Shown here: one piece after another, positions 17,658-25,649 of the stretch
Position numbering within the stretch: the first letter of the stretch is position 1
How the letters are laid out: every line of letters begins with the position of its first letter
Origin: Maricaulis virginensis
GTDB lineage: Bacteria > Pseudomonadota > Alphaproteobacteria > Caulobacterales > Maricaulaceae
DNA: 64,000 nt
Assembly (NCBI RefSeq): GCF_027922185.1
Contig: NZ_BSFE01000009.1
Span: forward strand, 78,869-142,868
Reading direction: 5' to 3'
Notes under the pieces: model-generated
Told to the model about the DNA's origin: nothing
What the model saw: only the letters and a program-made list of their open reading frames with translations
Databases searched by the model: none
Program-made: the position numbers and the translations under genes

Positions 17658-18548
17658 ATGATCGATCTTTCTAGACAAGTTGCCATCGTGACGGGTGCCG
17701 GTGGTGGTCTGGGCCGTTCGCACGCTCATCTTCTTGCGGCGCGGGGCGCTCACATACTGGTCAATGACCTCGGAGAAGGGGCCGAAACCGTCGCGGCAGA
17801 GATCTGCCGCAAGGGCGGCTCGGCCATCGCCTTTCAGGGCTCGGTCACAGACGCAGACGCCATGCAATCCATGGCGGACACCGCGATGGCGCACTGGGGC
17901 CGGATCGACATTCTCGTCAACAATGCCGGCATTCTGCGCGACAGGACCTTCGCGAAAATGCCGCTTTCGGACTTCCGGCTGGTCCTCGACGTGCATCTCA
18001 CAGGTGCCGCCAACTGCACCAAGGCGGTCTGGCAGGCCATGCGAGACCAGGGCTATGGCCGGATCGTCATGACCACCTCGTCATCGGGCCTATACGGCAA
18101 TTTCGGCCAGTCCAATTATGGCGCCGCCAAGCTCGGCCTTGTCGGACTGATGAACACGCTCGCGCTGGAGGGCAAGAAATACGGCATCCACGTCAACTGC
18201 CTCGCGCCGACAGCGGCCACGCAGATGATGGAAGGTATTCTTCCCGCCGAACAGCTCGAACGGCTCGACCCCGGCCGGGTCAGCCCGGCGGTCCTCGCCC
18301 TGTGTTCGAAGGATGCTCCGACACGCCAGATCCTGTGCGCCGGCGCAGGCGGTTTCGAACTGGCCCACATCACCCTGACCCGCGGCATCCATATCGCCGA
18401 CGGACCGTACATGGCCGAGGCCCTGCTCGAACGCTGGTCCGAACTCGCCGACAGAAGCGGCGAACTCCTTCCCGAACAGGGTTTCGACCAGAGCCGCCTC
18501 GAGCTTGAAAAAGCCGGCTACACACTGCCTGACGAAGCTGCGGAGTAG
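17658..18548 (+). CDS. Short-chain dehydrogenase/reductase (MFE-2-like)
   Basis: A 296-residue NAD(P)-dependent oxidoreductase. The start at 17658 follows GGGGGAGAGG. The nucleotide-binding motif is TGAGGGLGRS (residues ~13-22), NNAG is near 94, and the catalytic S-Y-K is in TTSSSGLYGN / SNYGAAK. The extended C-terminus after the Rossmann domain and the central sequence resemble the hydroxyacyl-CoA dehydrogenase domain of peroxisomal multifunctional enzyme type 2. A role in beta-oxidation of the activated acid is therefore likely. It is divergent from the ligase and probably co-regulated through operator site 4. It is the last intact gene before the IS element. Confidence 0.9.
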   Translation: MIDLSRQVAIVTGAGGGLGRSHAHLLAARGAHILVNDLGEGAETVAAEICRKGGSAIAFQGSVTDADAMQSMADTAMAHWGRIDILVNNAGILRDRTFAKMPLSDFRLVLDVHLTGAANCTKAVWQAMRDQGYGRIVMTTSSSGLYGNFGQSNYGAAKLGLVGLMNTLALEGKKYGIHVNCLAPTAATQMMEGILPAEQLERLDPGRVSPAVLALCSKDAPTRQILCAGAGGFELAHITLTRGIHIADGPYMAEALLERWSELADRSGELLPEQGFDQSRLELEKAGYTLPDEAAE

Positions 18549-18699
18549 CCGGTTCGGGGCAGCCGGTGCCGTCAGGACGGCCCCTCCTCGCCCGCGGCAG
18601 CTGGCGAAAACCGTAAGGACTGGCGCCATCCGGGCCGCCTATCACCTGGCGGGTCTTCCAGCGCGCTCGGATCCCCGCCCCTGAAAGAGCCCGTGTCGC

Positions 18700-19506
18700 G
18701 GTGCTGTCAGACAAAGCCGGAGTGGTCTCCAAAGGCCAGGGTCGAGGCTGATTCAGGCCGCCAGTTGACGCCATTCGTCGAGGGCGGTGGCGCGGTTTTC
18801 CTTGAAGTCGGATCGTGAGTAGAGGTGGCGTTCGAGGTTGAAGTGATTGTAGATCGACGATTGGACAGCAGCGAACTTTTGTAGACTTCGTGATCGCCGA
18901 AATCGCGCCATGATTTTCTCGCGCCGACGTAAGGGCTGGTGGGAATTTTCAGCTCGGTTATTCAGCCACCTCCCCGTCTCTTGGCGGTTCGCATTTCCGA
19001 GCTTCCGAAGCGCAGATTTGTAGCTGCACAACTTGTCAGTCACGACCACTTCCGGACGGCCATACCGTTTCATCGCCTTGCGCAGAAACTTCCACGCTGA
19101 CTCGCGATTCCGGGTCTTGGTGACATACGCTTCAAGCACCTCTCCTTCGTGATCAACGGCGCGCCATAGATAGTGAGTTTCACCGTTGATCCGGACGAAA
19201 ACCTCGTCGAGGTGCCAGGCGCAATTCGAGTAGTGCCTGTTCTCCACGCGGCGCTTGCGAATCTCGGCTGCGAACATCCGCCCGAACCGGTTCCACCAGA
19301 AGCGCGCCGTCTCGTGCGTGATATCGATGCCGCGCTCGTGGAGCAGATCCTCGACGTTCCGAAGCGACAGCGGGAACCGGACATACATCATCACGGCCAG
19401 GCGGATGATCTCGGGAGAAGTCTTGAAATACCTGAAGGGGTTACGCATCAGACGAGGCTATGAAACCGGCGCTCCACGCTCAAGCCAAAGTTCCTCTGAC
19501 ACTGCC
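18700..19506 (-). mobile_element. IS6-family insertion sequence (about 0.8 kb)
   Basis: A single transposase gene fills the element. The putative left end reads inward GGTGCTGTCAGAC (18700-18712); the putative right end, read inward on the minus strand, is GGCAGTGTCAGAGG (19506-19493). They share TGTCAGA but are otherwise imperfect, so the ends are approximate. No 8-bp target duplication is visible. The length fits IS6-family elements. It lies exactly between the two catabolic regulons. Confidence 0.7.
18753..19448 (-). CDS. IS6-family DDE transposase
   Basis: A 231-residue transposase, intact and of normal length for the family. The N-terminal helix-turn-helix region is YFKTSPEIIRLAVMMYVRFPLSLRNVEDLL. 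The catalytic triad is visible as D in AWHLDEVFVRI, D in VVVTDKLCSY and E in NNRAENSHQP. The N-terminal part and HLDEVFV are diagnostic for IS6/IS26-like enzymes. The reading frame shows no damage, so the element may be active or recently acquired. Confidence 0.95.
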   Translation of the reverse strand: MRNPFRYFKTSPEIIRLAVMMYVRFPLSLRNVEDLLHERGIDITHETARFWWNRFGRMFAAEIRKRRVENRHYSNCAWHLDEVFVRINGETHYLWRAVDHEGEVLEAYVTKTRNRESAWKFLRKAMKRYGRPEVVVTDKLCSYKSALRKLGNANRQETGRWLNNRAENSHQPLRRREKIMARFRRSRSLQKFAAVQSSIYNHFNLERHLYSRSDFKENRATALDEWRQLAA

Positions 19507-19531
19507 CCCAGACCGGAAACCGGGGTCTGGG
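19507..19531. repeat. Hairpin next to the IS right end
   Basis: CCCAGACC (19507-19514) pairs with GGTCTGGG (19524-19531) across a 9-base loop. It directly abuts the inferred right end of the IS element. It could be a terminator or part of the IS-end region. Confidence 0.5.
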
Positions 19532-19535
19532 TGAC

Positions 19536-19567
19536 GGGGCTGTCAGACCAATGCGGACAGGTCTCGG
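19536..19567. repeat. Second IS-end-like sequence (orphan)
   Basis: These 32 bases begin GGGGCTGTCAGACCAATG and match the left end of the IS element at 18700-18731 in the same orientation at 24 of 32 positions. They lie outside the apparent element, 22 bases before the carboxylase stop codon. They may be the relic of another IS copy or of a past rearrangement. Confidence 0.5.
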
Positions 19568-19588
19568 AATTGGTGTATGTCCGCGTTT

Positions 19589-22500
19589 TTAGGTGGTTAG
19601 CAACCGTGCTGCGACCGTATCCAATCCGCGCAGGATCCATTCCCTCGTAGAGGCTGGGTCAATAACGTCGTCGATTTCCATAAATTCTGCGACGGTGAGC
19701 GCCTTGCCCTCGTCGTAGAGGCCCTGGAGCTTGACATTGAAATAGGCGGCGCGTTCGGCCTCGTCCTCGATGGCTTCCAGCTCGCGGCGGAAGCCGAGAC
19801 GGACGGCGCCTTCAAGCCCCATAGCCCCGAACTCGCCGGTCGGCCAGGCCACCGCGAAAAAGGGCGAGTGGAAACAGCCTCCGACCATGGCCTGGGCGCC
19901 GAGCCCGTAGGCCTTACGCACGACCACGCTGAACAACGGAACGGAGAGCTGGGCACCGGCGATGAACAGCCGGCACGCCTTGCGCACCTGGCCCTTCGCC
20001 TCGACATCAGGCCCCACCATGAAACCCGGCGTGTCGCACAACGACAAGACCGGCAGGCCGTGGGAGTCGCACAGGGTGAGGAAGTCCGTCATCTTGGAAG
20101 CCGCATCGGCGTCAATGGCCCCGGAAATCACCTGCGGATCATTGGCGATCAGCCCCATCGGACGCCCGCCGACGCGCACCAGTGCAGTGATCGCGGCCCG
20201 GCCGAAATCCGGTTTCAGCTCAAGCACGCTGTCCACATCGGCCAGCTGGTCGATCACCTCACGGATATCATAGACGCGCATCCGGTTTTCTGGGATCAGG
20301 CTGCGCAACCGCCGCGGATCGTGGGCCTCGAAATCGGTAACTCGCCCCTGGAAATAGGACAGGTAGCGCTTCGCGGCGACCACAGCTTCGGCCTCGTCGG
20401 CCACGACGATATCGATCACGCCATTGCGTCGCTGCATATCGACGGGGCCGACCTCGCCGGGCTTGAACACGCCGAGCCCGCCGCCCTCGATCATCGCCGG
20501 CCCGCCCATGCCGATACTGGCATTCTCGGTCGCGATGATGACGTCGGCACAGCCCAGCAGGGCTGCATTGCCGGCAAAACAATAGCCCGACACGATCCCC
20601 ACCAGCGGGACCTTGCCAGAGAGTTTGGCAAACCGGGCGAAGGTGGGGATGTCCAGGCCCAGGCGTGTATCGGTCTCGCCGGGCCGGCCGCCGCCGCCCT
20701 CGGCGAACACGACCAGCGGCACGCCGGCGCGTGCGACCAGGTCGATCATCCGGTCCTTCTTCTTGTGATTATAGGCGCCCTGCGTGCCGGCAAAGACGGT
20801 GAAGTCGTAGGCGAAGACGCCGCAGCGCGACGCATCCTCGCCGAACGTGTCGCCATTGATGGAACCGAAGCCGGCAATCATGCCGTCGGCCGGACTCTTC
20901 TCGCGCAGTTCCTCCGGCGTGCGGCGGCTGCGCTGGGCAGCGAGGTTGAAGGCGCCATACTCCATGAAACTGCCCGGGTCGCACAGATCCTCGACATTCT
21001 CGCGCGCGGTGCGCTGGTTGCGGCTGCGTCGCCGCGCCACGGCATCCGGCCGGCTGGCATCCTCCAGCTCGGCCCGGCGCGCGAGCATCTCTTCCAGATC
21101 GGGGCGGATGTGATCGGGATCGAGGATGGCGGCGTCCACGGCCGCATCCTCCAGCCCCTCGACCGGTTCGAACGTGCCCAGGCACTGGTCTTCCGTGACC
21201 GGATCGCCGGGACCGACGCGCCAGTTCGCGACGACGCCGTCGGCGGGGGCGGCCACCTCGTGCTCCATCTTCATGGCTTCGATGATGAGCACGGGCTGCC
21301 CTGCCCGCATCGTGTCGCCCGCCGCCACCTCGACGGAGACCACCACGCCGGAGGTCGGCGCCCTGACGGCCTGCTGCCCCGCGGGCAACGGTGCTTCGGC
21401 CGACGGGGGTGAAAGGTCCGCGGCGGCCGTCTGGTCCGCATCCGCCTCCAGAGCCGTAGCCGAGACGACCAGCTCGCTCATCACCCGGTCGGCGAAGGCG
21501 GTGTCGGCCGTGCCGTCGAGCACTTCCGGCCGGTCGAGCAGGGCCGCCAGCAGGCTCCGATTGGTCTGACAGCCCTCGATCCGGAATTCGTGAAGCGCGC
21601 TCTTCGCCCGCGCCACCAGGGCCGAAAAGCCGCCGCGCTCGCTGTGGACGATCAGCTTGGCGAGTAAGGTATCGAAGGCAGGGTTCGGCCGGTATCCCGC
21701 ATGACCGGCCGTATCGATCCGCAGCCCCGGGCCGGTTGGTGGTTCGAACCGGGTAATCTGGCCGGCCGCCGGCCGCACCGCCCCGTCGTCCGATACGATT
21801 TCCGCATTGATCCGGGCCTGCAGGGCGATGCCGCGCAGCGGCAGCGCGCCATCCGCCAGCCCCAACTCCGCCAGCGTCGCGCCTTGAGCCAGACGCAGCT
21901 GTGTCTGGACGAGGTCCAGCCCGGTCACCGCCTCGGTCACGGTATGCTCGACCTGCAGGCGCGGATTGGCCTCGATGAAGGCAAACCGCCCGTCCGGCCG
22001 CACAAGGAATTCGAAGGTTGCCAGCCCGAGCACGCCCGACGCTTCGGCCAGGCGCAGCGCGGCGGCGGTCATGGCCTGGCGCTGGTCCGGATCGATTGTC
22101 GGGCTCGGGGCAATCTCGACCAGTTTCTGCCGGTTGCGCTGCAGCGTACACTCGCGCTCATGGGCATGGATACAGGCGCCGGTGCGGTCGGCCAGGATCT
22201 GGATCTCGATATGGCGTGCGTGTTCGACCAGTTCCTCGACATAGAGGTCGGGATTGCCGAAGGAGGCCTGGGCCTCGGCCTGGCACGCCTTGAACGCGGC
22301 CTCGATCCCGGCGGCATCGCGCACCGGGCGGGTGCCACGCCCACCGCCGCCGGCGATCGCCTTGAGCATGACCGCACCGTCCTGGCCCAGTGAGCGAAGG
22401 AATTCGCGGACCGTGGCGGCATCCACCGGACCGCCCAGACCTTCAGGGACCGGCACACCGTGATCGCGAGCCAGATCGCGGGCGCGGGCCTTGTCGCCCA

Positions 22501-22831
22501 GCAGGGCGAGCGTGGCCGGCCCTGGCCCGACAAAGATCAGCCCCGCCTGCGCGCAGGCCTCGGAAAACGCCGCGCTTTCGCTGAGAAATCCATAGCCCGG
22601 ATGGACCGCATCGCAGCCGTGTTCGCTTGCTGCGGCCACCAGGGCCTCTATATCGAGATAGGCCGCCGCACCCCGCCCCGGCAGGGCATGACGGACATCG
22701 CCGAAATCAAGATGACGGGCCGCGTCCTCGTCGGACGAATGGACCATGACGATGCGGAGCCCGACTTCGCGCGCGGCGCGGGCGATCCGGATGGCGATTT
22801 CACCACGATTGGCGACGAGCAGACCGGTCAT
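19589..22831 (-). CDS. Single-chain biotin-dependent acyl-CoA carboxylase (LCC type)
   Basis: A 1080-residue enzyme combining all three activities of an acyl-CoA carboxylase. Residues 1-450 are biotin carboxylase (ATP-grasp loop KAIAGGGGRGTR at 157-168, EANPRLQVEHTVTE at 287-300). Residues ~485-555 are the biotinyl carrier domain with EAMKMEHE and modifiable Lys521. Residues ~580-1080 are the carboxyltransferase. This order and length match the homohexameric long-chain acyl-CoA carboxylases known from mycobacteria and Rhodopseudomonas, which accept a broad range of acyl-CoAs. The reaction is ATP- and bicarbonate-dependent alpha-carboxylation of an acyl-CoA. It is last in a minus-strand operon with an SDR and a GPH transporter, so a catabolic role rather than fatty-acid synthesis is likely. 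Confidence 0.92.
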   Translation of the reverse strand: MTGLLVANRGEIAIRIARAAREVGLRIVMVHSSDEDAARHLDFGDVRHALPGRGAAAYLDIEALVAAASEHGCDAVHPGYGFLSESAAFSEACAQAGLIFVGPGPATLALLGDKARARDLARDHGVPVPEGLGGPVDAATVREFLRSLGQDGAVMLKAIAGGGGRGTRPVRDAAGIEAAFKACQAEAQASFGNPDLYVEELVEHARHIEIQILADRTGACIHAHERECTLQRNRQKLVEIAPSPTIDPDQRQAMTAAALRLAEASGVLGLATFEFLVRPDGRFAFIEANPRLQVEHTVTEAVTGLDLVQTQLRLAQGATLAELGLADGALPLRGIALQARINAEIVSDDGAVRPAAGQITRFEPPTGPGLRIDTAGHAGYRPNPAFDTLLAKLIVHSERGGFSALVARAKSALHEFRIEGCQTNRSLLAALLDRPEVLDGTADTAFADRVMSELVVSATALEADADQTAAADLSPPSAEAPLPAGQQAVRAPTSGVVVSVEVAAGDTMRAGQPVLIIEAMKMEHEVAAPADGVVANWRVGPGDPVTEDQCLGTFEPVEGLEDAAVDAAILDPDHIRPDLEEMLARRAELEDASRPDAVARRRSRNQRTARENVEDLCDPGSFMEYGAFNLAAQRSRRTPEELREKSPADGMIAGFGSINGDTFGEDASRCGVFAYDFTVFAGTQGAYNHKKKDRMIDLVARAGVPLVVFAEGGGGRPGETDTRLGLDIPTFARFAKLSGKVPLVGIVSGYCFAGNAALLGCADVIIATENASIGMGGPAMIEGGGLGVFKPGEVGPVDMQRRNGVIDIVVADEAEAVVAAKRYLSYFQGRVTDFEAHDPRRLRSLIPENRMRVYDIREVIDQLADVDSVLELKPDFGRAAITALVRVGGRPMGLIANDPQVISGAIDADAASKMTDFLTLCDSHGLPVLSLCDTPGFMVGPDVEAKGQVRKACRLFIAGAQLSVPLFSVVVRKAYGLGAQAMVGGCFHSPFFAVAWPTGEFGAMGLEGAVRLGFRRELEAIEDEAERAAYFNVKLQGLYDEGKALTVAEFMEIDDVIDPASTREWILRGLDTVAARLLTT

Positions 22832-22853
22832 CGGGCCTCCGATTGTTACAGGA

Positions 22854-23636
22854 TCAGTCCTTGTGCATCACGCCGGCGGCCAAGAATCCCCCATCGACGG
22901 CCAATACATGGCCATTGATGTAACCGGCTTCGCGACTGGCGAGAAACAGGGCGGCCGCGGAGACTTCCTCCGGCGTGCCGTAGCGATCGGCCGGAATGGC
23001 CCGGCGATAGACCTTGCGGGTGGTGTCGCTGTGCATGCGGGCCACCAGTTCGGTCTCGATCGCGCCCGGCGCCAGTGCATTCACCGTGACGCCGGCTGCG
23101 GCCAGCTCGACGGCCAGAACGCGGCTGAGCATGATCACTCCGCCCTTGGCCGCACCATAGGCGGCCCGGCCGGTGCCGCCGGCGACGCCTGCGGTGGATG
23201 CCAAATTGACGATGCGACCGTACCCAGCCTCGGCCATGACCCGCCCTGCGGCCCGGTTGATGGCGAACGTCCCCGTGAGATCGGTGTCGATAATACGCGA
23301 CCATTCCGCGTCTGTGGTATCCAGAAACGGCCGTTCGATACCGATCCCCGCGCTGTGAACGAGGACGTCCAGACGGCCACCTCCGGCCGCCAGGCATTGC
23401 GCCACCACCGCGTCACAACGGGCACTATCGGTGACGTCGAGCTCGACCCCGTCCACCGGGGTCGGCGTCAGGGCGGCAAGTTCGGCGACAGTCTCGCACA
23501 GACGGATCGCGTCACGGTCGGCCACGATCAGCCGCGCCCCAGCGCGGGCGAAGTCGCGCGCGACGGCACGACCTATACCGCTGGCACCGCCAGTGACGAG
23601 CGCCGTCTGGCCGGTGAAGTCGGCGATCAGGGTCAT
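22854..23636 (-). CDS. Short-chain dehydrogenase/reductase
   Basis: A 260-residue classical SDR. The start at 23636 overlaps the transporter stop (ATGA). Motifs are TGGASGIG for cofactor binding (residues ~15-22), HSAG in place of NNAG near 91, and the catalytic S-x-Y-x3-K of NLASTAGV...AAYGAAK. Its substrate is probably a hydroxyacyl-CoA or other alcohol in the region-B pathway. It lies between the transporter and the carboxylase in one operon. Confidence 0.92.
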   Translation of the reverse strand: MTLIADFTGQTALVTGGASGIGRAVARDFARAGARLIVADRDAIRLCETVAELAALTPTPVDGVELDVTDSARCDAVVAQCLAAGGGRLDVLVHSAGIGIERPFLDTTDAEWSRIIDTDLTGTFAINRAAGRVMAEAGYGRIVNLASTAGVAGGTGRAAYGAAKGGVIMLSRVLAVELAAAGVTVNALAPGAIETELVARMHSDTTRKVYRRAIPADRYGTPEEVSAAALFLASREAGYINGHVLAVDGGFLAAGVMHKD

Positions 23637-24949
23637 GAAACCGGGTCGGCGGCGGGCCGCGGCGTGCCCGCCCGGTACTGCAGCACGGCCGGCACGCTGA
23701 GCAGGGCCAGCGCGGACGGGATCAACGCCACCGCGACACGGATCCAAAACAGGGCGCGGTCGGACTGTGCCTCGGCACCGGAGACGAAGCCACCGGTGCT
23801 CAGGACCAGTCCGACCACGAGCGGGCCGAGGGCAAGCCCGCCCTTCTCGACGGCCGTCCACACACCGGTAAAGGTTCCGGCGGCATCGCGGCCGTCCTCG
23901 CGAGCGTCATGGATGATGTCGGTGAGCATGGCGAAGGGCAGGAGCTGGAGCCCCCCGAAGCCCATGCCGACCACGCCGGTCATGGCGATGACCAGCGTCC
24001 AGTCTTCGGGGCCCGCCGCCAGCCACAGCCCGGCCAGGCCGACGACCGTGATCAGCGCCGCGGCCAGATAGGCCGGCACTTTTCCGGTCAGGCGCGAGAT
24101 CGCCGCCCAGGCGAACATGGACAGGATGGTGCCGCCCAGCAGGGCGAGAAAGACGGTAGAAATCGCCCCTTCGCTGCGGCCTGCGATCTGGGTGACATAG
24201 TAGGGCGTCGAACCGGTGAACACGCCGAGACCGCCGAGCTGGATGATGTAGGCCAGCGCCAGCATGCGGAAGCGCCCGTCGCGCAACGCGTCGAGGAAAT
24301 GGGCCTTGCCGGCGGTCTTGGGCGCGGGCATCACCGGGGCCCGGGCGGTGCCGAAGAAGGCGACCAGCATGGTCGCGGCGCATGCGCCGCCGAGCACCCA
24401 GGACATGGCGGCGAAACCGCCCCGTCCACCGCCGAAGGCCTCCAGCAGTGCCGGCGCTGCGGCCGATCCGGCCAGCACGCCGGCCATCGCGAAACTCATC
24501 CGGTAGGCCATGATCGAGGCCCGCTCGTCGGGATTCGCGCTCATCTCGGCGGGCATGGACAGATAGGGGACGGCGAAGACGGTGTAGGCCGAGGCGCTGA
24601 GCACGTAGACCACGGTGACGTAGAGGAAGTTCCAGCGCTCGCCCGGCAGGTCCGGTGCGCTGAACAGGAAGACGAAGCTGAGCGCGGTCAGGATAGCGCC
24701 GGCCAGCAGATAGGGGCGCCGGCGCCCCAGCGGGGAGCGGGTCCGGTCGGATACCCACCCCATGAAGGGATCGGTTATCATGTCCCAGACCCGGGGTAGA
24801 AAGACCGCCAAACCGGCCAGGGCCGGCGAGACCGAGAGAATTTCGGTAAGATAGTAAAGCAGGAGGACGCCGGGCACCGTGAGATAGATACCGGTGCCGA
24901 TAGAGCCAATGCTGAAGGCCAGAACTATACGTCGGGGCGTTCTCTGCAC
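23633..24949 (-). CDS. GPH-type (MFS_2) sodium/proton symporter
   Basis: A 438-residue carrier with 12 hydrophobic segments, starting at GTG 24949 with GGGAGGA 5 bases upstream. The N-terminal half carries the glycoside-pentoside-hexuronide family signature: a helix 1-2 region with VLLLYYLTEIL, then PRVWDMITDPFMGWVSDRTRSPLGRRRPYLL. Characterised members move sugars and glycosides by cation symport, but many alphaproteobacterial ones sit in aromatic or acyl catabolic operons, as here. It is first in an operon with an SDR and the carboxylase, divergent from the hydratase at 25115. Confidence 0.92.
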   Translation of the reverse strand: MQRTPRRIVLAFSIGSIGTGIYLTVPGVLLLYYLTEILSVSPALAGLAVFLPRVWDMITDPFMGWVSDRTRSPLGRRRPYLLAGAILTALSFVFLFSAPDLPGERWNFLYVTVVYVLSASAYTVFAVPYLSMPAEMSANPDERASIMAYRMSFAMAGVLAGSAAAPALLEAFGGGRGGFAAMSWVLGGACAATMLVAFFGTARAPVMPAPKTAGKAHFLDALRDGRFRMLALAYIIQLGGLGVFTGSTPYYVTQIAGRSEGAISTVFLALLGGTILSMFAWAAISRLTGKVPAYLAAALITVVGLAGLWLAAGPEDWTLVIAMTGVVGMGFGGLQLLPFAMLTDIIHDAREDGRDAAGTFTGVWTAVEKGGLALGPLVVGLVLSTGGFVSGAEAQSDRALFWIRVAVALIPSALALLSVPAVLQYRAGTPRPAADPVS

Positions 24950-25045
24950 TGCGTCCTCCCGGAATGGCCCCGGACGACCGGCGGCCGCTCAAGGTGGGAG
25001 AGAACCTTGAATACGTCCAGACCGGACATCCGCCGCCCCTGTCCA

Positions 25046-25087
25046 TTGACTAAAACTGAAAATGACGCCAACCTCATATTTAGTCAA
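25046..25087. promoter_or_regulatory. Operator-like palindrome, family B (site 1), nested in a longer inverted repeat
   Basis: The core (25056-25077) reads CTGAAAATGACGCCAACC followed by TCAT; its reverse complement matches the site at 40604-40625 at 19 of 22 positions. It is framed by a perfect 9-bp inverted repeat, TTGACTAAA (25046-25054) and TTTAGTCAA (25079-25087). It lies between the divergent GPH transporter and MaoC operons, suiting control of both. Confidence 0.65.
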
Positions 25088-25114
25088 CACGAAGCTTCCG
25101 GACAGGATGTGAGC

Positions 25115-25618
25115 ATGAGCGAAGCCGCACGCGAAATCAGCACCTTCTCCAACTTCGCCGCGGGCGACGAGGTCGGAGTATCGTCCTGGATACCGGTCGA
25201 CCAGACCATGATCTCCGACTTCGGACGGGTCACGCTCGACCCCGACCCGATGCACATCGATCCGGACTGGGCCGTGGCCAACGGCCCCTATGGCGGCACC
25301 ATCGCCTTCGGCTTCCTGACCGTCTCCCTGCTCACCCACATGCTGCACGACGCGATGGGCAGCGATCCCCAGCGCGCAACGGGCGAGAACGGCCACTTCC
25401 TCAACTACGGCATGGACTACATGCGCCTGCTCTCGCCGGTGAAGGTGGGCAGCCGCGTGCGCGGCCGTTTCAAGGTGCTGGAGACGCGGACCGACGCGAA
25501 GGAGCGTGACATCGTGAAATTCGGCTGCGAGATCGAGATTGAGGGGAGCGAGCGCCCCGCACTGGTCGCCGAATGGCTGTCCATCTGGATGCCGCCAGAA
25601 GCCGCAGCTTCCGCCTAA
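25115..25618 (+). CDS. MaoC-like enoyl-CoA hydratase/dehydratase
   Basis: A 167-residue hot-dog-fold protein. The start at 25115 has AGGA upstream and removes a non-homologous leader. The catalytic stretch is DFGRVTLDPDPMHIDPDWA, with the Asp-His arrangement of MaoC/R-hydratase enzymes (usual form D-x-N-P-x-H; here D-P-D-P-M-H, so the Asn is replaced). It is followed by the substrate-side helix PYGGTIAFGFLTVSLL. Expected reaction: reversible hydration of a 2-enoyl-CoA. It is first gene of an operon with a CoA ligase and an enoyl-CoA hydratase. Confidence 0.9.
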   Translation: MSEAAREISTFSNFAAGDEVGVSSWIPVDQTMISDFGRVTLDPDPMHIDPDWAVANGPYGGTIAFGFLTVSLLTHMLHDAMGSDPQRATGENGHFLNYGMDYMRLLSPVKVGSRVRGRFKVLETRTDAKERDIVKFGCEIEIEGSERPALVAEWLSIWMPPEAAASA

Positions 25619-25649
25619 GTCCTCGGTCACGCCATCCGGAATCCACGTC

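Noticed and set aside
18692..19514. 8-bp target-site duplication around the IS6 element
   Set aside because: The flanks at the inferred ends (CGTGTCGC on the left, CCCAGACC on the right) do not match, so either the ends are misplaced or the flanks have rearranged.
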